From assembly GCA_018372435.1 (NCBI GenBank), contig JAHAJA010000040.1, forward strand, positions 1-40,845: a stretch of DNA of 40,845 bases. The letters run 5' to 3'. The stretch comes from Clostridiales bacterium. GTDB lineage: Bacteria > Bacillota > Clostridia > Lachnospirales > Lachnospiraceae. The notes under the pieces were generated by a model. That model was not told the DNA's origin. It made no database searches and saw only the letters and a program-made list of their open reading frames with translations. Position numbers and translations under genes: made by a program. How positions within the stretch are numbered: the first letter of the stretch is position 1; every line of letters begins with the position of its first letter. Below are positions 1-6,789 of the stretch, piece after piece.

Positions 1-206
1 AGGTAAGACTCTTTATTAAGTTTACCCCAAAATCAGCATAGAAACTAAATAAAAAAAGCTTGACTTTCCTTAGCAGGTTTGACAAAGAGCCTAAAAAAAG
101 TTGTCAATTGAACGTCTTTTAATAAGACAATTATTCAATCAACAACTTTTCTTATAAACTTAATTAATATTAAATACTTTCTTTAATGATTCCTTTAAAT
201 TCTATG

Positions 207-1523
207 CTATTCTTGATTATCATCAGTTTTGCCAGCTAGATAGTTGATAAATTGCTGTGCTGTTCGACCTGACAAACCACCATGACTCATTTCCCACCTC
301 ATTGCTTCCCTGCAAAGCTCTTCATCTGACATCGTTATGGAATCATAGCGCTTTGCAAGGTTCTTCACGATTTCAAAATACTCTTTCTGAGTTGGCGCAG
401 AATAATTAATGGAAACACCAAAACGTGCAACCAACGATAATTTTTCTTGAATGGTATCGGAACGATGTAATTCATCCTGAGACATATCTGAACGATCCGA
501 CCATGTTTCACGGATAAGATGTCTACGATTTGATGTCGCATAGATTAGGACATTATCTGGTTTTGTCTCCAAGCCACCTTCGATTACTGCTTTGAGATAC
601 TTATATTCAATCTCAAACTCTTCGAACGACAAATCATCCATATAGATTATAAAACGATAATTTCGATTCTTAATTTGTGCAATTATAGATGATAAATCTT
701 GAAATTGATGCTTATAGATTTCAATCATTCGCAATCCTTTACTGTAATATTCATTGAGGATTGCTTTAATGCTGGTAGATTTTCCAGTTCCACTATCACC
801 ATATAACAATACATTATTGGCTTTTCTTCCTTCTACAAAAGCAAGTGTATTATCAATAAGTTTTTGCTTTTGAATCTCATATCCAATCAAATCATCAAGA
901 CGAATCTCTTCTGTATTAGTAATCGGAAAAAGAATTGCATCATCTGCTGCATGTTTTACACGAAATGCTTTATTTAATCCAAACTTGCCCACGCCATAAT
1001 CTCTATAGAAATCCGTTACTACCCTATAGATTTCCTCTTCATCCTCTGCTTGTTCGACAGCTTCACTAAGTATACGAACTTTTTGACTCACATTTTTATT
1101 ATATCTCTTGCCACTCTTTTGAATCGATTGATAATTTAGAATTGTAGTAAAACAATTAATATTTAATTCCCCTTCTAATCTTGAAAAATCGTAATCAAAT
1201 AAATTCTTAAATATACGGAAATCATTTTTGGCAAATACATTAACAGTTCCGTTTTGACCACCCACTTTTTCGCAAGTTATGCTAAATGGGTTCTCATTCG
1301 TTGCTAATAGATAAGCAAGATAATTATGCCACAAGTTCTTATCAAATCCATAAACAGTTGCTAAATCAAGTAAATGATTGATTTGATTATAGATTTTAGT
1401 TATTGTGTCTTCTTTGCTAGAATGATTGCTTTCATAATCTTGTATAATACCAGCAAGATTGAATAAAATACTATCTTTTCCTAAGTTTCTGTAAATTACT
1501 AATTTAGATACTTCACGAAACAT
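207..1523 (-). CDS. DUF815-family AAA+ ATPase
   Basis: A 438-residue cytosolic protein. The Walker A loop GDSGTGKST is at residues 242-250 and the Walker B stretch FIIYMDD ends at residues 296-297, so ATP binding and hydrolysis are expected. The N-terminal 200 residues show no recognisable domain and are rich in charged helices. The layout (long helical N-terminus, P-loop domain near residue 210-430) and the stretch LDDLIGYE just before the ATPase domain match the DUF815 family, whose molecular role is not established. An SD (GAAGGAAG) precedes the ATG. The gene stands alone: a 485-base repeat-filled gap separates it from argS upstream. Family assignment is by recognition of motif order; no substrate can be inferred. 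Confidence 0.85.
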   Translation of the reverse strand: MFREVSKLVIYRNLGKDSILFNLAGIIQDYESNHSSKEDTITKIYNQINHLLDLATVYGFDKNLWHNYLAYLLATNENPFSITCEKVGGQNGTVNVFAKNDFRIFKNLFDYDFSRLEGELNINCFTTILNYQSIQKSGKRYNKNVSQKVRILSEAVEQAEDEEEIYRVVTDFYRDYGVGKFGLNKAFRVKHAADDAILFPITNTEEIRLDDLIGYEIQKQKLIDNTLAFVEGRKANNVLLYGDSGTGKSTSIKAILNEYYSKGLRMIEIYKHQFQDLSSIIAQIKNRNYRFIIYMDDLSFEEFEIEYKYLKAVIEGGLETKPDNVLIYATSNRRHLIRETWSDRSDMSQDELHRSDTIQEKLSLVARFGVSINYSAPTQKEYFEIVKNLAKRYDSITMSDEELCREAMRWEMSHGGLSGRTAQQFINYLAGKTDDNQE

Positions 1524-1562
1524 GCTATCGCTTCCTTCTTATTATGTTATGTATATGATGTT

Positions 1563-1731
1563 GGGTCAAAAGTTGTTTTGACCCCTGATACCCACGGATT
1601 ACTACGCACTTCGTGCTCTCGTAATCCTAAAAACATTCGAAATCCGCCCTATTCGTGCTACTTTCTCATGTTTTGCGAGTCCTAAAGTCATGTTTTTTCA
1701 ATCAAGCATGAAACACATGACCTTTTGACCC
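1563..1731. repeat. Palindromic intergenic element, copy A
   Basis: A dense set of nested inverted repeats fills the gap upstream of the DUF815 gene. GGGTCAAAA (1563-1571) pairs with TTTTGACCC (1576-1584), and the same TTTTGACCC recurs at 1723-1731, so the whole segment is bounded by inverted GGGTCAAAAG/CTTTTGACCC. Inside, GGATTAC (1596-1602) pairs with GTAATCC (1621-1627) around a GCAC-TTC-GTGC hairpin, and GTCATG (1687-1692) pairs with CATGAC (1716-1721). No ORF fits. It looks like a non-coding palindromic repeat or MITE-like unit. The 11-mer ACTCGCAAAAC on the minus strand here recurs in the element at 15916-16049. Confidence 0.6.
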
Positions 1732-1771
1732 TGGATCATGTATATTAGTATATTATTTTATAGGATATAAT

Positions 1772-1785
1772 TATAAGATCTTATA
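1772..1785. repeat. 14-bp perfect palindrome upstream of DUF815 gene
   Basis: TATAAGATCTTATA reads the same on both strands. It lies in the AT-rich gap between argS and the DUF815 gene, where the promoter of the latter should lie. It could be an operator or chance in AT-rich DNA. Confidence 0.3.
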
Positions 1786-1898
1786 TTATGAATGAACAAG
1801 AATATTGATTCCTTCATTGACTTACTTGGGGTTGTATATAACAACAGTAGTAAAGCAAAACTCTCAATATATAAATCAATATAAAACTATATAAAACT

Positions 1899-1980
1899 GC
1901 TTCTAAGCTGATGTACCATAACTAAAAACCATAGCTAAGTGCAAAGCATGTTTTGTGTAATCGTGCGTTAGCTTAGAAGC
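1899..1980 (-). terminator. Long inverted repeat after argS
   Basis: GCTTCTAAGCT (1899-1909) and AGCTTAGAAGC (1970-1980) are perfect 11-bp inverted arms enclosing 60 bases that can form further stems. On the minus strand the structure lies 29 bases after the argS stop and is followed by AGTTTTATATAG, a weak U-rich tail. It may be the argS terminator or a small structured repeat. Confidence 0.4.
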
Positions 1981-2008
1981 ACTAAAAGTTAATTGAGATT
2001 TGCAGACA

Positions 2009-3781
2009 CTACATTCTATCTGGAGCTTCAATTCCTAATAAATCGATACAAGTATTAAGTATATTACATGTTAATGTAATTAATTGAATCCAAGAAGTAC
2101 GAACCTTCTCATCTTCATTAGCAATAATCTTGTTCTCATGATAGAACTTATTGAATGCATTGGATAAGTCATAGATATATTGGCAAACTCTATGAGGTGC
2201 ATTCTCAGCAAATGCTGCTGTAATTGTATCACCGAATTTTGTTAACTCTAACATAAGAGCTGTTTCACTTTCACAAGTAGCTGGTAAAATCTCACTTGCA
2301 GTGATTGTATCAACACCAGTAACTTCCTTATATTTGTTAAGGATTGATTTGATACGAACAATTGTATAGAGGATATATGGACCTGTATCGCCTTCAAATG
2401 AAGTGAAACGATCTACATCAAAAACATAATCCTTGGCAGCTTGGTTGGATAAATCACCATATTTGATTGCTGCAATACCAACTTTGTTTGCAATTGCCTT
2501 TGCTTCTTCTTCAGAGATTTCACGATTACTCATGATCTTATCATATACTGCCGTTGTTATATCTGAGATAAGGTTTTCAAGTCGCATTACACCGCCATCT
2601 CTTGTCTTGAATGGTTTACCATCTTTACCATTCATCGTACCGAAACCTAAGAAGGTTAACTTAACATGTTCACCAATTAAGTTTGTTTTCTTTGCACAAC
2701 GGAATACTTGTTCAAAGTATAATTCTTGACGTTTATCTACAACATAAGTTATTGCATCTGGATTAAACAATTCCGCACGTTCTACAATTGTAGCTAAATC
2801 TGTTGTATTATATAAGGTTGCACCATCAGACTTCAAAATCATACAAGGAGGAATCTCTTTCGTATCGGTTTCTTCTTTAACATCAACAACTAATGCACCT
2901 TCACTAATTCTTGCATAGCCACCCTCTTTAAGGTACTTAACCATATCTGGGATATAACCCTGTGCATCACTTTCCTTTTTCCATAAGTCAAAGGATACAT
3001 TTAATTTATCATAATTTTTCTTTAAATCTGTCACAGATACATTAAGAATGTGATTCCATAATGCAACATACCCTTTTCTACCGTTTTGTAATTCAAAGGT
3101 AGCGTTCTTTGCTTCCTCTTTGAATTCTGGGTGTTCTTTTGAATACGCATTGGCAAAAGGATAGATTTCTTCTAGTTCTGTAATTGTAAATGGAGCTTCC
3201 TCTGGATACTCTCCGTCAAAACTTTCATCAAAATAAACTAATTCTGGTTGACGTTTCTTTAATTCCGTAATGATTAATCCCATCTGAAGACCCCAGTCAC
3301 CAAGATGAACGTCTCCGATTACGTTATGTCCTACGAAACGACTAATTCTCTTAACACTTTCACCAATTACCGCTGAACGTAAATGACCAACATGAAGAGG
3401 TTTCGCTACGTTAGGTCCGCCGTAATCGATTACAATTGTCTTTGGATTTTCCGCTTTTTCAAAGCCAAAGTTTTCTCCACTAGCCATCTCATTAATATAA
3501 GAAGCAAGATATTCTTCACTAATCTTAATATTAATGAATCCTGGCATAACTGCAATAATCTCTTTGAACATCTCATTGTTTTCTAATTTGGCAACTACAT
3601 CATTAGCAATCATAATCGGTGCCTTTTTATATTCCTTTGCCGCAGCTAAAGCTCCATTACATTGATATTGACATAAATCAGGACGATTTGATAAAGACAC
3701 CATTCCGTATTTCTCATCAAATCCACAAGCAACAAATGCGTTCGTAATCTCTTGCTTAATAAGATCGATTATCTTTTTCAT
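2009..3781 (-). CDS. argS: Arginyl-tRNA synthetase
   Basis: Class I aminoacyl-tRNA synthetase of 590 residues, the usual ArgRS length, charging tRNA-Arg with arginine in the cytosol. The N-terminal ~110 residues are the ArgRS additional domain. The catalytic Rossmann domain carries the HIGH-type motif HVGH at residues 130-133. The ArgRS version of the KMSKS loop lies in GKPFKTRDGGVMRLENL. The C-terminal helical anticodon-binding domain ends in the family-typical DRM. The transcript starts about 320 bases upstream and carries an arginine T-box leader (3826-4080), so expression should rise when uncharged tRNA-Arg accumulates. SD AAAGAAAGAGG lies before the ATG. Confidence 0.97.
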   Translation of the reverse strand: MKKIIDLIKQEITNAFVACGFDEKYGMVSLSNRPDLCQYQCNGALAAAKEYKKAPIMIANDVVAKLENNEMFKEIIAVMPGFINIKISEEYLASYINEMASGENFGFEKAENPKTIVIDYGGPNVAKPLHVGHLRSAVIGESVKRISRFVGHNVIGDVHLGDWGLQMGLIITELKKRQPELVYFDESFDGEYPEEAPFTITELEEIYPFANAYSKEHPEFKEEAKNATFELQNGRKGYVALWNHILNVSVTDLKKNYDKLNVSFDLWKKESDAQGYIPDMVKYLKEGGYARISEGALVVDVKEETDTKEIPPCMILKSDGATLYNTTDLATIVERAELFNPDAITYVVDKRQELYFEQVFRCAKKTNLIGEHVKLTFLGFGTMNGKDGKPFKTRDGGVMRLENLISDITTAVYDKIMSNREISEEEAKAIANKVGIAAIKYGDLSNQAAKDYVFDVDRFTSFEGDTGPYILYTIVRIKSILNKYKEVTGVDTITASEILPATCESETALMLELTKFGDTITAAFAENAPHRVCQYIYDLSNAFNKFYHENKIIANEDEKVRTSWIQLITLTCNILNTCIDLLGIEAPDRM

Positions 3782-3825
3782 ACATCTACCTCTTTCTTTT
3801 ATAATCCAGTTGTTGAGTTAAAAAT

Positions 3826-3855
3826 AAAAAAATCCCTTATCTAAACGATAAGAGA
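3826..3855 (-). terminator. T-box-controlled intrinsic terminator
   Basis: On the minus strand TCTCTTATC pairs with GATAAGGGA (one G-U pair) across a 5-base loop, followed directly by seven T. It lies just 3' of the T-box sequence and about 45 bases before the argS start, the standard attenuation geometry. Confidence 0.88.
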
Positions 3856-4080
3856 CGAAAATATTCCGTGGTACCACTCCAATTGACTGCCATAACAACG
3901 CAGTCCACTTAACACTTTAACGCAGCTAACGTCAGACTCTTATATTCTTACTACTCGAATCTGCTTCTCCAAGGCCCTCTTCTTTGCTTCGCACTTATAG
4001 GACTTCCACCAATCTCCTACTCGCTGAAAGTACATAAAACAAATACTCTTCTTTTCACGGAATTTAACTTATTATAATCA
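3826..4080 (-). promoter_or_regulatory. T-box riboswitch leader of argS
   Basis: On the minus strand the leader has the Stem I features AGCGAGTAGG and GGTGGAAG, a CGAGTAG segment, and the antiterminator T-box AGTGGTACCACGG (positions 3878-3866). This is followed by a terminator stem (3855-3847 with 3841-3833) and a run of T at 3832-3826. A likely specifier codon is AGA (Arg) at 3962-3960, just 5' of TTCGAGTAG; CGA in the same stretch is the alternative. Binding of uncharged tRNA-Arg would favour the antiterminator and allow argS transcription. Confidence 0.93.
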
Positions 4081-4105
4081 ATGCAACTTTTGTTACTTTT
4101 TTCTC

Positions 4106-4134
4106 ATTATAAAAGCTAACGTTTCAATTGTCAA
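4106..4134 (-). promoter_or_regulatory. Sigma-A promoter of argS
   Basis: On the minus strand TTGACA (4134-4129) and TATAAT (4111-4106) are both perfect consensus hexamers separated by exactly 17 bases. Transcription would start near 4099, just ahead of the T-box Stem I. Confidence 0.9.
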
Positions 4135-4168
4135 CACCTTATTCTTTGCTGATCTATGAAACGTTAGC
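4115..4168 (-). terminator. Probable terminator of the PadR-PspC operon, overlapping the argS promoter
   Basis: GCTAACGTTTCA (4115-4126) and TGAAACGTTAGC (4157-4168) are perfect 12-bp inverted arms with a 30-base loop. On the minus strand the stem lies 38 bases after the pspC stop and is followed by TTTTATAAT. The loop contains the argS -35 box and the 3' arm is its spacer. It could also be an operator flanking the -35. Confidence 0.6.
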
Positions 4169-4205
4169 ATACTGTTTTGTTTACTATTAACCAAACAATG
4201 CGTTT

Positions 4206-4397
4206 TTATCTCTCGTAGCGAACTGGGATAATAACAGCTGCTGCTATATAAGCAATTATGCCAGCTCCAAAAAATCCGAAGATAACCCATAACAAACGTA
4301 CTACAGTAGGATCAATATTGATATAATCTGCAATTCCCGCACACACTCCACAAAGCATTTTATTAGTTGATGAGCGATATAATCTTTTTTGTTCCAT
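4206..4397 (-). CDS. PspC-domain small membrane protein
   Basis: A 63-residue protein that is essentially one PspC domain. A basic N-terminus is followed by the family motif MLCGVCAGIADY (residues 14-25), then DPTVVRLLWV, and a hydrophobic helix at about residues 34-58 ending in VRYER. PspC proteins are inner-membrane proteins linked to phage-shock or envelope-stress responses; in Firmicutes they often travel with PadR, DUF1700 and DUF4097 genes, as here. SD GGAGG lies 9 bases before the ATG. It is 132 bases downstream of the DUF4097 gene on the same strand and is probably the last gene of that operon. An overlapping frame at 4093-4290 is a shadow. Confidence 0.9.
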   Translation of the reverse strand: MEQKRLYRSSTNKMLCGVCAGIADYINIDPTVVRLLWVIFGFFGAGIIAYIAAAVIIPVRYER

Positions 4398-4529
4398 AAT
4401 TCATTCCTCCATATTTTAATAATTAATTTTGTTATTTATTGTTATATTATTTATTAATATTATTTGTTTATATACTTATATCTACATTTTTATTACAAGC
4501 TTAAATATTTTATTCTAATTAGTATACAC

Positions 4530-5384
4530 TTATTCATTACTAACTTCAACACTTCCCACACCACATTCGATATCAAACTCATATTCCGCATCATTACCAT
4601 ATCTGTTACTATCACTTGTGAAAGAGTAATTGTCTCCATTGATATTAATATTACCTAAACCACAACTCAAACCAAAATCATAACGACTCTCAGGCTCTTT
4701 TAATTTAATTGAGATATGACCCATACCGCAATTAGCACTACTACTTCCTCTAATATCACCTTTTATGTCAATTTCTCCAACGCCACAATCTAGAGAAACA
4801 TCTTTTGCAATCAAATCTTTGATAGCAATTTTGCCTGCTCCTACTTCGAGACTACTTTCATTATTAACTATTAATTTATCCGCAACTAATTCGCCTGCTC
4901 CTATTTCAAAATCAACATAATCCGTTTCCATATCACATAACTCTGCTCTACCAGCTCCTATACTAATTTCTAGGTTCTTTGGTTCAAAATTATCTGGAAT
5001 ATAGATGGTAACCTGGTATTTCGCATCTGTAACATCGTTATTGAAAAATGGAACAACATGACCAAAGATCCTAAAACCATCATTTTCATCATCTTTAATT
5101 GTCCAAACATTGTTATCTACAAAACTGTTAAAGGTTTTCTTATTCATGTTCTTAGCATCAATTGCGAATGTATTACCACGTTTGATTTTCACATTAGCAA
5201 TATTTAATTCAATCTTTATTGACGTAATTTCTTCGTTATACTCACTGTTAAAATCTAGTACATAATCTTTTCTATTGGAACCATTAATACCAACTCCACT
5301 CACTAAAGCAATACACACCAATACAACTCCTAAAACAATTGCTATTCCACTAATTCTTAAACAGTTCTTTGTGAAAAGACTCAT
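4530..5384 (-). CDS. DUF4097-family membrane-anchored beta-repeat protein
   Basis: 284 residues with one N-terminal membrane anchor (about residues 9-32) and an extracytoplasmic rest. From about residue 135 the chain repeats a short GxGxxxI/V pattern: IGAGRAEL, IGAGELVA, VGAGKIAI, CGVGEIDI, CGMGHISI, CGLGNINI, CGVGSVEV. This predicts a beta-helix-like stack with one strand per turn, typical of DUF4097 (adhesin-like) proteins. Four of the repeats begin with Cys, which is notable for a surface domain. The start codon overlaps the DUF1700 stop as ATGA (5381-5384), so the two are translationally coupled. SD is GGAGG. By context it is likely an envelope-stress output or sensor; its biochemical role is unknown. 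Confidence 0.88.
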   Translation of the reverse strand: MSLFTKNCLRISGIAIVLGVVLVCIALVSGVGINGSNRKDYVLDFNSEYNEEITSIKIELNIANVKIKRGNTFAIDAKNMNKKTFNSFVDNNVWTIKDDENDGFRIFGHVVPFFNNDVTDAKYQVTIYIPDNFEPKNLEISIGAGRAELCDMETDYVDFEIGAGELVADKLIVNNESSLEVGAGKIAIKDLIAKDVSLDCGVGEIDIKGDIRGSSSANCGMGHISIKLKEPESRYDFGLSCGLGNININGDNYSFTSDSNRYGNDAEYEFDIECGVGSVEVSNE

Positions 5385-6196
5385 GCCATCACCCTCCTTC
5401 TAAATGGTAGTCTGCAGATATTTATGATGCCCCTGAACATCATAGGTATTAAAATCGCACAGTATCTTGTTAAAATTGCAAACAACAAGCCGATACCAAT
5501 TAGCAATAGTCCTACACCGCTCGTCAAAAATGCTACCATTGGCAAAGTGAAAATCTGTACTATACCTGCTACTAAAGTTATCACACCGCCTAACAATAAT
5601 CCAAAACTTGTTGCGCCAAATGCAACTACCAAAGAAAATACTACAGCGACAATTGATATAAATACTGCAAAACCAGAAGCGATTAAGGGGATACCCACTG
5701 GAATGAATAAGATTGCTCCAATGATTAATAACACTTTAGGAATACTTGAGTATTCATATACATATGTTGGTTCCTTTTCTTGTTGCCTATTCGCATATCC
5801 TGTATTTTGTCCTGCCGAATAACCATTCTTTGTTGATCCGTTTTCTGTAGATCCATTATCTATATATTCATATGTTCCATTCGTTTGGTTTGCATTCTGG
5901 TAATTTGGTGTCTCAACCTTTACAACTGCATCCACATTCGTCTTATCGAAAGCAGGGTTTTGATACCCTCTCTCAGTAAATTCACCGCTATCCACCGTTG
6001 AGTCACTTCTTAAATCTTCTTGTATTATAGCAGCAACTCGTTCTGGTGAACCTAGCTTTTTAACCACTTGGTCCTCATTCTCTATACCAGCATCTTCAAA
6101 ATAATCTTCATAATACTGAATCGCTTCTTGTCTATCCGCAACTGGTATGTTTTGAAGAAGATTTTCTAATTCATGTAAAAACTCCTGCCTACTCAT
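5381..6196 (-). CDS. DUF1700-family membrane protein
   Basis: 271 residues. The N-terminal ~70 residues (MSRQEFLHELENLL, QYYEDYFEDAG, KLGSPERVAAII) are the DUF1700/HAAS cytosolic helical domain. A low-complexity linker rich in Asn, Gly and Tyr follows at about 85-145 (two copies of NGSTxNG). Then come four hydrophobic helices between about 150 and 255, ending in a basic tail. In Bacillota such proteins are encoded directly after a PadR repressor and are thought to take part in signalling with it. The PadR stop TAG touches this ATG, and the DUF4097 start overlaps its stop, so all three are one transcript. SD-like GGGGGTAG lies inside the end of padR. Confidence 0.9.
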   Translation of the reverse strand: MSRQEFLHELENLLQNIPVADRQEAIQYYEDYFEDAGIENEDQVVKKLGSPERVAAIIQEDLRSDSTVDSGEFTERGYQNPAFDKTNVDAVVKVETPNYQNANQTNGTYEYIDNGSTENGSTKNGYSAGQNTGYANRQQEKEPTYVYEYSSIPKVLLIIGAILFIPVGIPLIASGFAVFISIVAVVFSLVVAFGATSFGLLLGGVITLVAGIVQIFTLPMVAFLTSGVGLLLIGIGLLFAILTRYCAILIPMMFRGIINICRLPFRRRVMA

Positions 6197-6514
6197 CTAC
6201 TCTACCCCCACAAAAATGTTACTTATATTTTTTGAATACTTTTTCCACTCATTACAATACATGCGAAGTTGTGCCATTCCTTCATTGGTTACTTTGTAGT
6301 ATCTACGGTTTCTACCACCAAATTCCATATCATACACTTCCAAACAATTATCCTTCAATAATCTTCTAAGTACAGGATACAACGTAGATTCCGAAATATC
6401 AATCGCTTGTTGAACGTCTTGTGTTATTTTGTATCCATATGTGCCGTTCTCGTCTTTTGATACAACCGCTAGAACAATTGCATCTAATAACGCAGCACCT
6501 GTATTAAATACCAT
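6197..6514 (-). CDS. PadR-family transcriptional regulator
   Basis: 105 residues, the small (subfamily 2) PadR size. The winged helix covers residues ~10-85: LLDAIVLAVV, then YGYKITQDVQ, the recognition-helix region SESTLYPVLRRLL, and the wing GGRNRRYYKVT. This is followed by a short dimerisation helix ending in WKKYSKN. PadR proteins repress their own operon, usually in response to a ligand or envelope signal. This one heads padR-DUF1700-DUF4097-pspC and has a consensus promoter with an embedded dyad upstream (6622-6650) and tandem repeats in its leader. SD AAGGAGG precedes the ATG. Confidence 0.95.
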   Translation of the reverse strand: MVFNTGAALLDAIVLAVVSKDENGTYGYKITQDVQQAIDISESTLYPVLRRLLKDNCLEVYDMEFGGRNRRYYKVTNEGMAQLRMYCNEWKKYSKNISNIFVGVE

Positions 6515-6552
6515 ATCTTAAACCTCCTTATAATCACTTATATGAAACATAC

Positions 6553-6589
6553 ATTATATCTTAAACATATATTATATTCTTAAACATAT
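6553..6589 (-). repeat. Tandem 18/19-bp repeats in the padR leader
   Basis: ATTATATCTTAAACATAT (6553-6570) is followed immediately by ATTATATTCTTAAACATAT (6571-6589), identical except for one inserted T. They lie between the padR promoter and its start codon, so they are candidates for an autoregulatory PadR binding site. Confidence 0.5.
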
Positions 6590-6621
6590 TGTTTTCTCTC
6601 ATATATTGTTTTGATACTAAT

Positions 6622-6650
6622 ACTATACGTCGTATAATATTATGTGTCAA
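6622..6650 (-). promoter_or_regulatory. Promoter and dyad of the padR operon
   Basis: On the minus strand TTGACA (6650-6645), 17 bases, then TATAGT (6627-6622). The 13-base odd palindrome TATACGTCGTATA (6624-6636) overlaps the -10 box and spacer, a position where a bound repressor would block polymerase. Confidence 0.75.
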
Positions 6651-6724
6651 CAAAATATTGCGTATTTTTTAAAGTCATTACATTTGTCATATTGGTGTGA
6701 CAAATGCCATGCCATATACGCGAA

Positions 6725-6774
6725 AATGCTGCTGCAAAACATTTATTTTAATTAAATAGTTTTGCAACAGCATT
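6725..6774 (-). terminator. Terminator of the gal operon (TGTTGCAAAA family)
   Basis: AATGCTGCTGCAAAAC (6725-6740) pairs with GTTTTGCAACAGCATT (6759-6774), one mismatch; the AT-rich interior can extend the stem. On the minus strand it follows the galT stop by 16 bases and runs into TTTTCG. It belongs to a dispersed hairpin family also seen at 12023, 14023, 20839 and 25331. Confidence 0.8.
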
Positions 6775-6789
6775 CCGAATTGTCTTATA

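Noticed and set aside
4093..4290. 65-codon minus-strand frame overlapping pspC
   Set aside because: Shadow of pspC running into the argS promoter; no SD or family pattern.
5424..5822. 132-codon plus-strand frame
   Set aside because: Antisense to the DUF1700 gene, composition (Pro/Asn/Thr/Ile rich) typical of a shadow.
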